Shown here in pieces: positions 19,077 to 28,063 of a DNA stretch of 64,000 nt; position 1 is the first letter of the stretch; each line of letters starts with the position of its first letter. The stretch spans positions 39,038-103,037 of the forward strand of contig JAILGB010000007.1 of the NCBI GenBank assembly GCA_024697185.1, written 5' to 3'. This DNA comes from Opitutales bacterium (lineage in GTDB: Bacteria > Verrucomicrobiota > Verrucomicrobiia > Opitutales > UBA953). Both the position numbers and the translations under genes were made by a program. The notes under the pieces are model-generated. The model worked only from the letters and a program-made list of their open reading frames with translations, was not told the DNA's origin and did not search any database.

Positions 19077-19496
19077 ATGAGCACATCTATAAACAAAAGC
19101 TGGAAAATTTTAGATTTGTGCGTTCACGGTGATGAGCGCGGCAAACTCGTCGCGATTGAAGGCGGCATCAATTGCCCGTTCGAAGTTAAACGCGCATTTT
19201 ATGTTTACGACACTAAGGATCCGCAAGAAAAGCGCGGCTGTCATGCAAACAAAAAATCCGAATTCCTGTTCGTCGCCTTGTCGGGTTCCTGTAAAGTCAT
19301 CGCCGACGACGGGAACGCCCGCGAGGAATTCGTTTTGGACAATCCGCAAACGGCGCTCTGGCTGAACAAAATGACATGGAAAATAATGACGGACTTTTCA
19401 GACAACGCCGTTCTGCTGGTCCTTTCCAACGAAAAATATGATGCCGGCGAATATATTCGCGACTACGACGTATTTTTAAAGGAGGTTCAAAAATGA
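19077..19496 (+). CDS. dTDP-4-keto-6-deoxyglucose 3,4-ketoisomerase (FdtA/QdtA family)
   Basis: 139-residue single-domain cupin of the WxcM-like/FdtA family. Moves the keto group of dTDP-4-keto-6-deoxyglucose from C4 to C3. Family marks: HGDERGKLVAIEGG, PFEVKRAFYVYDTK, RGCHANKKSEFLF (catalytic His region), LSGSCKV, WKIMTDFSDNAVLLVLSNEKYD and EYIRDYDVFL. FdtA (Fuc3N) and QdtA (Qui3N) differ in stereochemistry at C4, which I cannot decide from sequence alone. The ATGA overlap with the next gene indicates one operon. Confidence 0.92.
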   Translation: MSTSINKSWKILDLCVHGDERGKLVAIEGGINCPFEVKRAFYVYDTKDPQEKRGCHANKKSEFLFVALSGSCKVIADDGNAREEFVLDNPQTALWLNKMTWKIMTDFSDNAVLLVLSNEKYDAGEYIRDYDVFLKEVQK

Positions 19497-20068
19497 GTTT
19501 TCATCCGCTAAAATCTCTTCGAAAAAGATTTTTTGACCTCAAGAAATTCTGGTTTGGGAAAATTTTGTCGGAAAATCGTCCCGTCTCTTGCGGAAAAATC
19601 GAGCAGCCCGCGCTTTTTTTGGGCGAGGGCAGGATTGAAATCGACAAGACGGCGACGCTCGGCTATTTCCCGTCACCTTATTTCTATTCCGGTTATCAGC
19701 ATATTGAGGCGCGCTCGAAAGATGCGGCCGTTTTTGTCGGCGCGGGAACGTTTTTAAACAACAACGCCGTCGTTATCGCGGAGCGGGCAAAAATAACGAT
19801 AGGAAAAAATTGTCTCATCGGAACGAATTTCCGCTGCCTGTCTTCGGATTTTCACGGTGTCGATCCCGACGCGCGCGAAGTTTACAAGTCGGCGGACATT
19901 CAAGTCGGCGACAATGTTTTTGTCGGGAACGATGTCGTCATTTTAAAAGGCGTTACAATCGGCGCGGGAACGACAATCGCCGCCGGAGCCGTCGTCACGC
20001 GCTCGTTCCCGCCAAAATCCGTTATTGCCGGCAATCCCGCCAAACTTATTAAAACAATCGGAGAATAA
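19493..20068 (+). CDS. Left-handed beta-helix (hexapeptide) acyltransferase
   Basis: 191 residues. Coils of hexapeptide repeats run from about residue 45 to the end (VFVGAGTFLNNNAVVIAERAKITIG, then IQVGDNVFVGNDVVILKGVTIGAGTTIAAGAVV), ending with IAGNPAKLIK. The NFRCLSSDFHGVDPDAR loop is typical of maltose/galactoside-type O-acetyltransferases with a catalytic His. A good Shine-Dalgarno sequence (AAAGGAGG) lies inside the end of the ketoisomerase gene. The likely role is O- or N-acetylation of a surface-glycan sugar; the acceptor is unknown. Confidence 0.85.
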   Translation: MSFHPLKSLRKRFFDLKKFWFGKILSENRPVSCGKIEQPALFLGEGRIEIDKTATLGYFPSPYFYSGYQHIEARSKDAAVFVGAGTFLNNNAVVIAERAKITIGKNCLIGTNFRCLSSDFHGVDPDAREVYKSADIQVGDNVFVGNDVVILKGVTIGAGTTIAAGAVVTRSFPPKSVIAGNPAKLIKTIGE

Positions 20069-20071
20069 ACA

Positions 20072-20557
20072 ATGTCAGCACCTCAAATTCATAAGCTCGC
20101 GGATGTCCAGTCCGACAAGATCGGCGCGGGAACGCGCATTTGGCAGTTTTGTGTCGTGTTCCCGCAGGCGGAGATCGGCGAAAACTGCAATATTTGCGCC
20201 AACGCCCTCATCGAAAACGATGTCAAGATCGGCAACAATGTCACCGTCAAATCCGGAGTGCAGCTTTGGGACGGCGTTCGCGTCGAGGACAATGTTTTTA
20301 TCGGTCCCAACGCGACTTTTACCAACGACCTCTTCCCGCGGTCAAAAGTTTATCCTCAAAAATTTGAGCGGACGATTTTAAAGCGCGGCTGTTCCATCGG
20401 CGCCAACGCGACAATTCTCGCGGGAACGACCATCGGTGAAAACGCTATGGTCGGCGCCGGCGCCGTCGTCACAAAAGACGTTCCCGCCAACGCCGTCGTC
20501 ATCGGCAACCCCGCCAAAATCATGGTGAAATCTACCCCCCCCCCCACGGTTAAATAA
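20072..20557 (+). CDS. dTDP-3-amino-3,6-dideoxyhexose N-acetyltransferase (FdtC/QdtC type)
   Basis: 161-residue left-handed beta-helix acetyltransferase, closest to FdtC/QdtC/Wlb[69 protein letters not shown] and [11 protein letters not shown]. Acetylates the 3-amino group made by the DegT aminotransferase of this locus. The end of the gene contains a tract of 11 C (20535-20545), encoding T-P-P-P just before the stop, so slippage would alter only the last few residues. It lies 3 bp after the preceding acyltransferase. Confidence 0.88.
   Translation: MSAPQIHKLADVQSDKIGAGTRIWQFCVVFPQAEIGENCNICANALIENDVKIGNNVTVKSGVQLWDGVRVEDNVFIGPNATFTNDLFPRSKVYPQKFERTILKRGCSIGANATILAGTTIGENAMVGAGAVVTKDVPANAVVIGNPAKIMVKSTPPPTVK
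20535..20545 (+). repeat. Poly-C tract (11 C) at the 3' end of an acetyltransferase gene
   Basis: Eleven consecutive C residues within a coding region of mixed composition; a typical substrate for slipped-strand mispairing. Slippage of one base would change the C-terminal tail and the position of the stop. Confidence 0.8.
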
Positions 20558-20635
20558 TTGTTTGCCGGCGCAATTTGAGCCGGTATTCGCTCAAATTTCA
20601 CCCATAAAATCTCTTCATGCGGAAAGGACTGCCGC

Positions 20636-21823
20636 ATGAAGACTGTTTGTATTGCAGGGAAAAACAATATCGCTGTGGATATTTTATCTTTTTTGCGGCG
20701 AAAATATTCCCAAAAATTTAATTTTGTCGCCGTTTGCAACAAAACAGATTTAGGAACGGATTCTTTTCAGCGTTCCTTTAAGAGATATTGTGCCGATCAT
20801 GGCGTCGAAATCAAATCGTTGGAAGATTTGTATTCTCTTGAAGATTTGATTTTTATCTCTTTGGAATTTGATCGCATTGTTGTTCCTTCAAGGTTTCGGA
20901 CAGACAAACTGTTCAATATTCATTTTTCGTTATTGCCCGCCTACAAAGGAATGTTCACATCTGTTTTCCCGATTTTAAACGGTGAAAAATTTGCGGGCGT
21001 CACATTTCATAGAATCAACGCCGGAATTGATACGGGAGAAATTATCGCTCAAAAAAAGTTCAAAATAGACTCCGACGACACTTGCCGCGATTTATATTTT
21101 AAATTTATAAAGGCGGGAACGCGCCTTGTAAGGCGAAATCTTGCTTCGGTCCTTGCGGGAACGGAAAAATCGTTCCCGCAGCCGGCAAAAGGATCAAGTT
21201 ATTATTCTAAAAAAACGATCGATTTTAAATCTCTGAAAATTGATTTGAATCAAACGGCAGATAATATCCGGCGTCAAATAAGAGCGTTTTCGTTTAGAGA
21301 ATATCAGATGCCCGTTGTTTTTGGAGAGACGGTTATCTGTTGCGAAATAACAAATTGTCCGTCCGTAAAAAAGCCGGGAGAAGTTCTTAAAAAGACGGAG
21401 CATTCGCAGACAATTTCGACAATAGATTATGATGTCGTTTTGCACAAAGACCGGACAAATGATTTGTTGAAGGCATGTTGTGACGGAGATTTGGAGACTG
21501 TGATTGGCATTTGTTCGGTCAGGGAGCACCTCGGGACATCAAACGCAAGAGGCTGGACACCGTTAATCGTCGCCACTTACAACAACCAAAAAGAGATTGT
21601 GGATTATCTGCTTTCTTCGGGCACCGACATTTTTGCGACAAACAATAACGGATGCAATCTTTTGATGTATGCCAAAGACGCTTACTTGAATACCGGTGAC
21701 AATACATTGTTCAAAAGATTTTACAATTTGGGGCTGTCACCCAAAACAAAGGATTTTTCAGATAGAGATCTATATTTTTATCTAAAAAAGCAAAATTTGT
21801 CGCTTCGGGAACTGTTGTCATAA
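20636..21823 (+). CDS. dTDP-sugar N-formyltransferase with ankyrin-repeat domain (QdtF-like)
   Basis: 395 residues. The N-terminal formyltransferase domain has NIHFSLLPAYKG (catalytic Asn and His) and GIDTGEII (catalytic Asp) and uses N10-formyltetrahydrofolate. A middle domain follows (KTIDFKSLKIDL...IRAFSFREYQMP). The last about 110 residues form ankyrin repeats (RGWTPLIVATYNNQKEIVDYLLSSGTD, NNGCNLLMYAKDAY). This architecture matches QdtF of Providencia alcalifaciens, which formylates dTDP-3-amino-3,6-dideoxyglucose and uses the ankyrin part for a second ligand site. It supports Qui3NFo (or Fuc3NFo) as a product of this locus. More AT-rich and poorer in the dispersed motif than its neighbours (three copies), suggesting recent acquisition. 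Confidence 0.88.
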   Translation: MKTVCIAGKNNIAVDILSFLRRKYSQKFNFVAVCNKTDLGTDSFQRSFKRYCADHGVEIKSLEDLYSLEDLIFISLEFDRIVVPSRFRTDKLFNIHFSLLPAYKGMFTSVFPILNGEKFAGVTFHRINAGIDTGEIIAQKKFKIDSDDTCRDLYFKFIKAGTRLVRRNLASVLAGTEKSFPQPAKGSSYYSKKTIDFKSLKIDLNQTADNIRRQIRAFSFREYQMPVVFGETVICCEITNCPSVKKPGEVLKKTEHSQTISTIDYDVVLHKDRTNDLLKACCDGDLETVIGICSVREHLGTSNARGWTPLIVATYNNQKEIVDYLLSSGTDIFATNNNGCNLLMYAKDAYLNTGDNTLFKRFYNLGLSPKTKDFSDRDLYFYLKKQNLSLRELLS

Positions 21824-21893
21824 AAAGCGCCGAACGGGAAAATCAAAGCGCCGATGATGTAAAATATTTTAAACATATATAAGTAAAGTTTTA

Positions 21894-21933
21894 TTGACAT
21901 TCGGCGATTGCGCGTTTAATGTTTGATAGGAGG
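21894..21933 (+). promoter_or_regulatory. Promoter and strong ribosome-binding site of the toxin-antitoxin operon
   Basis: A consensus -35 TTGACA (21894-21899), with TTTAAT at 21915-21920 (15-bp spacer) or TAATGT at 21917-21922 (17-bp). A perfect AGGAGG (21928-21933) lies 5 nt before the ATG. The closeness of the -10 box to the antitoxin gene suits autoregulation by its HTH domain. Confidence 0.5.
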
Positions 21934-21938
21934 TTTTT

Positions 21939-22700
21939 ATGGAGAGCAATGTTATCGTTCGACTGCGAAAGGCGGAAAATTTGTCACAGGAAGAATTGGC
22001 AAAACGACTCGGAATTTCTCGTCAGACTTTACTAAAGTATGAAAACGGCGAAAAACCGAGCACGAGGAATTTGAAAAAAATAGCCGATTTTTTTGATGTG
22101 GCTTATGACAATATTTTGGATAACAAGATGCCCGTTGTGCCGTCGTATAATATCGTTCCCGCGGAGAAAAACGAGGCGAAGCCGGATTTGCGGATCAATA
22201 TTCCACAGGAGAATATTGAAAAATTCAAGCAGGTTTTTTTGTATATTCTGACAAAAGTTGGCGCGAAACCCAATGTCGGGCAAACCGTTTTGTATAAACT
22301 TCTGTATTTTATCGATTTTGATTATTACGAACTTTACGAAGAACAGCTGATGGGCTTGAAATATATAAAAAACACCTATGGTCCGACACCTGTCGATTTT
22401 GCAAAAATAACACGACAAATGGCGGAGTCCGGAGAAATCGAAATTGTCAAATCAAAATATTTTTCGCGGGAACAGACAAAATATTTGCCGATAAAAAATC
22501 CGGATTTGTCGCTGTTGTCGGCACAGGAATTTGCGCATTTGAACAAAGAGCTGGATCGCTTGTCCGATATGTCGGCAAAAGAAATTTCGGATTTTTCTCA
22601 CAAGGATATTCCGTGGGTCGGCACGGAAGACAAGGGGATTATCGAGTATGAGGCAGTTTTTTATCGCAATCGGGATACGTCCGTGCGTTCTTATGACTGA
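21939..22700 (+). CDS. Panacea-domain antitoxin with N-terminal XRE-type HTH
   Basis: 253 residues. An N-terminal helix-turn-helix (residues about 5-60: RLRKAENLSQEELAKRLGIS, then TLLKYENGEKPSTRNLKKIADF) is joined to a C-terminal Panacea (DUF4065) domain: YILTKVGAKPNVGQTVLYKLLYFIDFDYYELYEEQLMG, YGPTPVDF and the late IPWVGTEDKGIIEYE segment. Panacea domains act as antitoxins to many toxin types; the HTH suggests transcriptional autorepression. The next gene, 8 bp downstream, encodes a small RelE/HigB-like protein, which completes the pair. The operon is AT-rich and has only two motif copies, consistent with lateral acquisition. Confidence 0.88.
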   Translation: MESNVIVRLRKAENLSQEELAKRLGISRQTLLKYENGEKPSTRNLKKIADFFDVAYDNILDNKMPVVPSYNIVPAEKNEAKPDLRINIPQENIEKFKQVFLYILTKVGAKPNVGQTVLYKLLYFIDFDYYELYEEQLMGLKYIKNTYGPTPVDFAKITRQMAESGEIEIVKSKYFSREQTKYLPIKNPDLSLLSAQEFAHLNKELDRLSDMSAKEISDFSHKDIPWVGTEDKGIIEYEAVFYRNRDTSVRSYD

Positions 22701-22708
22701 GGCGAACG

Positions 22709-23074
22709 ATGATCGAATTTGAAGAAACGCCGGAATTTCGAAAAGATTTCAAATCTCTGTTAAAGCGCTATCGGACACTCGAAGATGATTTTGAAATCAT
22801 GAAACGATTTACGCTGATCCCGTTTTTTGAAAAAGGGATTGTCAGTTCGGCGTTGCTTTTCATCGAAGGTTTTTGTGACGAAAAATATAAATCCGTTAAA
22901 ATCAAAAAATTTTCATGCCGTGCGCTAAAAGGGCGCGGTGCGGCTTCCGGTATTCGCGTGATTTGCGTTTGGCAAAAAGCGAAGTGCAAAATAAGTTTTA
23001 TTCAGATTTATATGAAAAGTGATTTTGAAAACGAAGACCGTTCCCGTTTGAAACGATTTGTCGAAACTCTTTGA
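22709..23074 (+). CDS. RelE/HigB-like toxin partnered with the Panacea antitoxin
   Basis: 121-residue basic protein: FEETPEFRKDFKSLLKRYRTLEDDFE at the start, SCRALKGRGAASGIRVICVWQ in the middle and SFIQIYMKSDFENEDRSRLKRFVETL at the end. This is the strand/helix pattern of RelE/ParE-superfamily toxins, which usually cleave mRNA at the ribosome; the central Arg-rich strand and the final Tyr/Lys fit that fold. Located 8 bp after the antitoxin gene. Activity is inferred from family and context only. Confidence 0.75.
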   Translation: MIEFEETPEFRKDFKSLLKRYRTLEDDFEIMKRFTLIPFFEKGIVSSALLFIEGFCDEKYKSVKIKKFSCRALKGRGAASGIRVICVWQKAKCKISFIQIYMKSDFENEDRSRLKRFVETL

Positions 23075-23219
23075 GCGAAAAAAAATTTAAATCCGGCGTT
23101 TTTCAAAAACTCTGTTCGCGTCCGGGGCTGACTTGTTGTAGAATCAATAAGTGGAGGCTGTGTTCAGGCTTTGATTTTTACCCCCATTTTTCGCACAACT
23201 TTTGAATTTGTAAAAAGCA

Positions 23220-24326
23220 ATGGTCAAGTTTCTCGATTTGCAAAAAATTACGGCAAAATACGCCGATGAAATTCACGCTGCGGCGTCGCGGGTGATTGAC
23301 TCGGGCTGGTATTTGCAGGGCAAGGAAAACGAATGTTTTGAGGCGGATTATGCGCGCTACATCGGTTCCCGCCACTGCGTCGGCTGCGCCAACGGCCTGG
23401 ACGCGCTGATTTGGATTTTTAGAGCCTACATCGAGCTGGGCGTTATGGCTCCGGGCGACGAGGTGATCGTTCCCGCCAACACCTATATCGCGACGATTTT
23501 GGCGATTACGGAGAACAATCTCGTTCCCGTCCTCGTCGAGCCCGACGCCTCCACGCTCCAGATCGACGACAGCAAAATCGAGTCGCGGATCACGGCAAAA
23601 ACCAAAGCCGTCTGCATCGTCCATCTTTACGGGCGTTGCGCCTATACGGACAAAATCGGCGAAATCTGCCGTTCCCGCGGGCTGAAACTCATCGAGGACA
23701 ACGCGCAGGCGCACGGTTGCATTTTTGGCGGGAACGGCAAAAAAACCGGTGCGCTCGGCGATGCCGCCGGACACAGTTTTTATCCCGGCAAAAATCTCGG
23801 CGCGTTCGGCGACGGCGGTGCGGTTACGACCGACGACGAGACGCTCGCGCAGACGATCCGTTCCCTCGCCAATTACGGTTCTTCCCGAAAATATGTTTTC
23901 AAATACTGCGGACGCAATTCCCGCTTGGACGAAATCCAGGCGGCGATTTTGGGCGTGAAACTGCGGCATCTGGATGAAGATTTGGAGGCGCGCAAGCAAG
24001 TGGCGGCGTATTATTACGGGAACATCAAAAATCCGCTCCTGCGCCTTCCCGTTCCCGCCGCGCGCGAATCGCACGTCTTTCATCTCTTCCCGATCCTGTG
24101 TTCCCGCCGCGACGAACTGCAGCGTTATCTTGCCGACAACGGGATCCAGACCTTGATCCACTATCCGATCCCGCCGCACAAGCAGGAATGCTATTCCGAG
24201 TGGAACGATCTTTCGCTCCCGATCACGGAGCGTATTCACGCCGAAGAGCTCTCGCTCCCGATCTCGCCCGTCATGACTCAGGAAGAGATCGAAACTGTCG
24301 TCAAAATCGTCAATCAGTTCAAATAG
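23220..24326 (+). CDS. DegT/DnrJ/EryC1 aminotransferase (FdtB/QdtB type)
   Basis: 368-residue PLP-dependent sugar aminotransferase. Marks: [81 protein letters not shown] (Schiff-base Lys) and [12 protein letters not shown]. With the ketoisomerase of this locus it would convert dTDP-3-keto-6-deoxyhexose to dTDP-3-amino-3,6-dideoxyhexose, supplying the N-acetyl- and N-formyltransferases upstream. It is separated from them by the toxin-antitoxin insertion. Gene preceded by about 145 bp of non-coding DNA with a possible TAGAAT -10 at 23139. Confidence 0.93.
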   Translation: MVKFLDLQKITAKYADEIHAAASRVIDSGWYLQGKENECFEADYARYIGSRHCVGCANGLDALIWIFRAYIELGVMAPGDEVIVPANTYIATILAITENNLVPVLVEPDASTLQIDDSKIESRITAKTKAVCIVHLYGRCAYTDKIGEICRSRGLKLIEDNAQAHGCIFGGNGKKTGALGDAAGHSFYPGKNLGAFGDGGAVTTDDETLAQTIRSLANYGSSRKYVFKYCGRNSRLDEIQAAILGVKLRHLDEDLEARKQVAAYYYGNIKNPLLRLPVPAARESHVFHLFPILCSRRDELQRYLADNGIQTLIHYPIPPHKQECYSEWNDLSLPITERIHAEELSLPISPVMTQEEIETVVKIVNQFK

Positions 24327-24335
24327 GACGGCGAC

Positions 24336-25274
24336 ATGGGAAGAGAAGATTGTTTTTTTGAGAGAAAAATGCGTTCCGTCCGCAAGCGTTTGCGCCCGCT
24401 CGCGTATTGGCTGCTCAAAAAAAAATACCGCCATGTCGTCATCGAACAAAAGGGCGGGCTCGCCTCCCAGCTGGGACTCTATGTTGTCGGCGAATATTTG
24501 CGCCGCCGTTACGGTCATGACGTCGTTTATGATTTGTCGTGGTTTGAGGCGGACGGGATGGATATTTTGGGCAGTTCGTCCCGCAAATGGGAGTTGGAAA
24601 ACTGTTTTGAGATCCAAGTGCCGCACGCCGATCCCGCAGAGGCGGCGACTTTGAAAAATTGGCTGCCGCTTAAGGCGGATAACCAGTTCGGATCCGACAG
24701 CGTGCTGGCAAATGCGCAGGCGCCGTTTTATTGGGTCTCGGAAATGTCTTCGGCGGAATATAAAATCAAAATGGCGGATTTCTTGCAAAGCCTGAAATTC
24801 AAAACGGCAGTCGTCGATGCCGTCCGTGAGGAAAGCGAGGAAATCGCGCGTTGGGAAAACAGCGTCTGCCTTCACGTCCGTCGCGGCGATTTTGTCGGGA
24901 GCGTCCACGACATTTGCGGACTTGGCTATTACCGGCGGGCAATCGATTTTTTGCTGCAAAAGCTGCCTTCCCGAGACGGCTTGAAGTTTTTCGTCTTTTC
25001 CAACGGTTTTGATTGGGTAAAGGAAAACATTTTGCCTTTGCTCCCGTCCGGCATTCCCGTGCAGCTGATGCAAAAAAACGACAATGACCACATGCACGGC
25101 GATTTCTTTTTGATGTCGCGCTGCCGCCACGCCGTCGGTGCCAATTCCGGCTTTTATATCTGGTCAACACTCCTGAATCCCCAGGCGGGCGCTATCGTCA
25201 TCGAACCGGACAAAATCATCCGCGGCGTAAAAAACGAAACGGTCCCGGAACACTATCGCATCGAGGTGGATTGA
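24336..25274 (+). CDS. GT11-like alpha-1,2-fucosyltransferase
   Basis: 312 residues (an alternative start is ATG24369). Matches family GT11: KGGLASQLGLYVVGEYLRRRYG (GDP-binding N-terminus), VCLHVRRGDFVG (the HxRRGDF motif), GYYRRAID, FFVFSNGFDWVKENIL and GANSGFYIWSTLLNP. GT11 enzymes add fucose alpha-1,2 to galactose using GDP-fucose, as in H-type antigens. No GDP-fucose synthesis genes are in the window. It follows the aminotransferase by 9 bp and probably belongs to the same operon. Confidence 0.85.
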   Translation: MGREDCFFERKMRSVRKRLRPLAYWLLKKKYRHVVIEQKGGLASQLGLYVVGEYLRRRYGHDVVYDLSWFEADGMDILGSSSRKWELENCFEIQVPHADPAEAATLKNWLPLKADNQFGSDSVLANAQAPFYWVSEMSSAEYKIKMADFLQSLKFKTAVVDAVREESEEIARWENSVCLHVRRGDFVGSVHDICGLGYYRRAIDFLLQKLPSRDGLKFFVFSNGFDWVKENILPLLPSGIPVQLMQKNDNDHMHGDFFLMSRCRHAVGANSGFYIWSTLLNPQAGAIVIEPDKIIRGVKNETVPEHYRIEVD

Positions 25275-25278
25275 AATC

Positions 25279-25959
25279 ATGATTGTCTTTTCCAAAAAAT
25301 TCCCGTTTTTCCGCCGTTTGAAATTTAAGATTTCGGGCAAAAACAACAAAATTTCCGACTCCCTCAAAGAACGGGGGTGGAGGGGGGTAAAGCTCACGAT
25401 CTCCGGCGACAATAACGGCGTTTTTGTCGGAGAAAATAATATCGGGAAATTCAATATAATGATTTTTGGCAATAACAATCGTGTTGATTTTGAAGACTCT
25501 GTTCTTCTCGGCGGGCTTTCGATTTATATCGGAACTCCCGGTTCTCCGTGCGACAATGCGAAAGTCCGTATCGGTGCGGGAACGACATTTTCAGGCCCCG
25601 GCACATTCCGTCTTATGGAGGATGACAGCGAAATTGCCGTTGGGCGCGATGTCATGTTTTCGGAGCATGTCGATGTCTGGTGTTCGGACACGCATTCGAT
25701 TTTGAACGAAGAAGGCAATGCGAGAAATGTCGGAAAATTTATAAAAATCGGTGATCATGTCTGGATCGGCAAAGATGTGAAAATCTCGAAAAACACAGAA
25801 ATAAAAAAAGGCTCGATTGTCGGCTGGGGAAGCGTCGTCCCTTCGGGAACTTACAATGAAGCCTCTTTGATAGCGGGCAATCCGGCGCGCATCCGTCGGG
25901 AAAATGTCGTCTGGTCCCGCGAAACGCCCAAGAACAGGAATTTATGTCGGAAAATTTAA
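25279..25959 (+). CDS. Hexapeptide-repeat acyltransferase of the polysaccharide locus
   Basis: 226 residues. The left-handed beta-helix core (about 40-205) includes SGDNNGVFVGENNIGKFNIM, GAGTTFSGPGTFRLMEDDSE, the HSIL loop and the IGDHVWIGKDVKISKNTEIKKG coil, ending GNPARIRR. A paralogue of the acyltransferase at 28.06 kb (same DAH/DTH loop and VWIG coil). Near residues 33-37 are G tracts of 5 and 6 bases (25373-25377 and 25382-25387, coding ERGWRG), in the same N-terminal zone where the paralogue has a poly-C tract. Overlaps the next gene by 16 bp. Acceptor unknown. Confidence 0.82.
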   Translation: MIVFSKKFPFFRRLKFKISGKNNKISDSLKERGWRGVKLTISGDNNGVFVGENNIGKFNIMIFGNNNRVDFEDSVLLGGLSIYIGTPGSPCDNAKVRIGAGTTFSGPGTFRLMEDDSEIAVGRDVMFSEHVDVWCSDTHSILNEEGNARNVGKFIKIGDHVWIGKDVKISKNTEIKKGSIVGWGSVVPSGTYNEASLIAGNPARIRRENVVWSRETPKNRNLCRKI

Positions 25960-26879
25960 AGTTCGCGGGAACGCCGCTTGTGACGGTCGGGATTGTGACT
26001 TACAATTCCGCGGGAACGGTTTTGGAGACTTTGGAGAGCGCCAAGGCGCAGACTTATCCCAATCTCGAACTGATCGTCAGCGACGACTGTTCTTCGGACG
26101 GGACGGTCGCGCTTTGCCGGCGCTGGATAGAGCAAAACGCGTCGCGATTTGTGCGGACGGAACTTTTGACCGTTCCCGCGAATACGGGCATTCCCGGCAA
26201 TCTGAACCGGGTGGTGGCTGCGGCTCGCGGGACATTTTTGAAATCGATCGCCGGCGATGACATTTTGCTGCCCGATTGCGTCGCCGACAATATGGCGTTC
26301 GTGCGGGAACACCCGGAGGCGGAGATCGTTTTTTCCAGCGTTCGCGAATTTTGCGGGAACGCGGACAAGCGGGAGTTTTTTGAAACTTATCCCGATGCGG
26401 AAAACCGCGCGTATTTTGCCAAATCCGCACGGGAACAGTTTTGCGCGTTTGTAAAAAGCGATTTTTGGGTTCCCGCTCCGGCGTGTTTTGTCCGGACGGA
26501 CCTGTTGCGGCAAAATCCCTACGATGAAAATTATCCGGCGATGGAAGACTGGCCGCAATGGTGCCGGCTGACGCGCGCGGGAACGCGATTGTTTTTCGCG
26601 GACAGGGAAACGGTGCTCTATCGCGTGAACGCGGCATCGGTCTCGACGACAAAAAACGATTCCTTTTACAGCGTTCGTTTCATGGAGACGCGAAAAATGT
26701 TTTTTATCCGCGAACTGCGAAAATATTTGCAGGAGCTGGGCGAACAAAAGCAGATTCGCAAATACGAGCGCGAGTTTTTGCTTTTTGACTTTTGCATCCA
26801 TGTCCTCAAAAATCGCAAAAACGCCTGGACTTCCCTTGTCCGGCATTTGTTCAGCCGCTTTTTAAAAATCTGCCGATAG
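25944..26879 (+). CDS. GT2 family glycosyltransferase
   Basis: 311 residues. GT-A fold: TPLVTVGIVTYNSAGTVLET, LELIVSDDCSSDGT, a GDDILLPDCV region for the metal-binding Asp pair, and MEDWPQWCRL in the acceptor half. The gene starts inside the end of the preceding acyltransferase. The N-terminus carries motif-encoded AGTP and AGTV residues, the latter within the usually conserved first helix. Donor and acceptor not predictable. Confidence 0.88.
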   Translation: MSENLKFAGTPLVTVGIVTYNSAGTVLETLESAKAQTYPNLELIVSDDCSSDGTVALCRRWIEQNASRFVRTELLTVPANTGIPGNLNRVVAAARGTFLKSIAGDDILLPDCVADNMAFVREHPEAEIVFSSVREFCGNADKREFFETYPDAENRAYFAKSAREQFCAFVKSDFWVPAPACFVRTDLLRQNPYDENYPAMEDWPQWCRLTRAGTRLFFADRETVLYRVNAASVSTTKNDSFYSVRFMETRKMFFIRELRKYLQELGEQKQIRKYEREFLLFDFCIHVLKNRKNAWTSLVRHLFSRFLKICR

Positions 26880-26892
26880 GATTTTGCCGACG

Positions 26893-28044
26893 ATGAAAAT
26901 CTGTTTTTTGCATACGGTCGCGATCGACCCGCAAAAAGGCGGGATCGAGAAAATCTCCTCCTTGCTCGCCGACGCGCTGGCGGCTCGCGGGAACGAGGTT
27001 TTCTATCTTTCGATGATGGATGTTTTTAGGGAAAACTGCGACCGGGAACGGCAGTTTTTCTTCCCGGACAGTTCGGCGATCTATTCGGCAAAAAACGAGG
27101 CGTTTTTAAAAAATTTTTTGCGGGACAAAAAAATTGACTGCGTGATTTTTCAGGCGGGCGATGACAAGCGCGTGCCGTTCCCGCAGCTTTACAGCCAATG
27201 CGGCGCGCGGCTGATTGTCGCCGTTCACACGGATCCCGAATATTATCGCGCCGTCGTCCGCAACAAAATCGTGATGAAATACGGCGAGCGTTTCGCAAAA
27301 GCGTTCCCGTGCTTTGTCGCGCTCAAAACGTTTTTGCGTTCCCGCAAGCACAAAAAAATCTATCGCGGGAACGCTATGGCGGCGGACGCCGTTGTCCTGC
27401 TTTCCCAAAAGTTCGTTCCCGCGTTTGCAAAATACATCCGTCCCGCCGACCGCCAAAAAATCACGGCGATTCCCAATTTCGTCAATCCTCCGGCGGACGT
27501 TCCCGCCGACAAGGCCCGCGAGCTGCTCTATGTCGGCAGGATGAACATCGACGAAAAGCGCGTCGATCTGCTTTTGCGCATTTGGGCAAAGTTGCAAAGC
27601 GCGTTCCCGCAATGGCGGCTGCGCCTCGTCGGCGACGGTTCGGACCGGGAACGCCTGCAAAGACTTTCGCGGGAACTCGCAGTTGAACGTGTCAGTTTCG
27701 AAGGTTTTCAAAATCCCGAAAACTATTATCGCAACGCCGCGATTTTTTGCCTGACGAGCGCGTTCGAGGGTTTCGGGCTCGCGATGGTCGAGGCGGCGTC
27801 CTACGCCTGCGTTCCCGTCGCGTTCAATTCTTATGCGAGCGCCGAGGAAATCATCAGCGACGGGGAAAACGGCTTTCTCGTTCCCGCCTTTGACACAGAC
27901 GCTTACGCGGGAACGCTCGCTCGCTTGATGGCGGACGAAAATCTGCGCCGCCGGCTCTCTGTCGCCGCGCGCGGGAACGCCGGACGTTTTTCGCTCCCGA
28001 CAACCGTCGCCCGCTGGGAAACTTTGTTTGAAAAAATAATCTGA
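26893..28044 (+). CDS. GT4 family glycosyltransferase
   Basis: 383 residues from ATG26893. Two Rossmann domains: HTVAIDPQKGGIEKISSLLADAL at the start, and RELLYVGRMNIDEKRVDLLLRI, LRLVGDGSDRERL, VSFEGFQ, FCLTSAFEGFGLAMVEAASYACVPVAF (the E-x7-E donor site) and DGENGFLVP in the C-terminal half. Retaining glycosyltransferase with a nucleotide-sugar donor. One of the densest genes for the dispersed motif: about 14 exact copies in 1.16 kb, one per about 83 bp. Confidence 0.93.
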   Translation: MKICFLHTVAIDPQKGGIEKISSLLADALAARGNEVFYLSMMDVFRENCDRERQFFFPDSSAIYSAKNEAFLKNFLRDKKIDCVIFQAGDDKRVPFPQLYSQCGARLIVAVHTDPEYYRAVVRNKIVMKYGERFAKAFPCFVALKTFLRSRKHKKIYRGNAMAADAVVLLSQKFVPAFAKYIRPADRQKITAIPNFVNPPADVPADKARELLYVGRMNIDEKRVDLLLRIWAKLQSAFPQWRLRLVGDGSDRERLQRLSRELAVERVSFEGFQNPENYYRNAAIFCLTSAFEGFGLAMVEAASYACVPVAFNSYASAEEIISDGENGFLVPAFDTDAYAGTLARLMADENLRRRLSVAARGNAGRFSLPTTVARWETLFEKII

Positions 28045-28063
28045 AAAGTTAAAGAATACCGTT

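Noticed and set aside
23178..25130. 650-codon minus-strand open frame opposite the DegT aminotransferase and GT11 genes
   Set aside because: The plus-strand genes match known families along their full length; the antisense protein does not.
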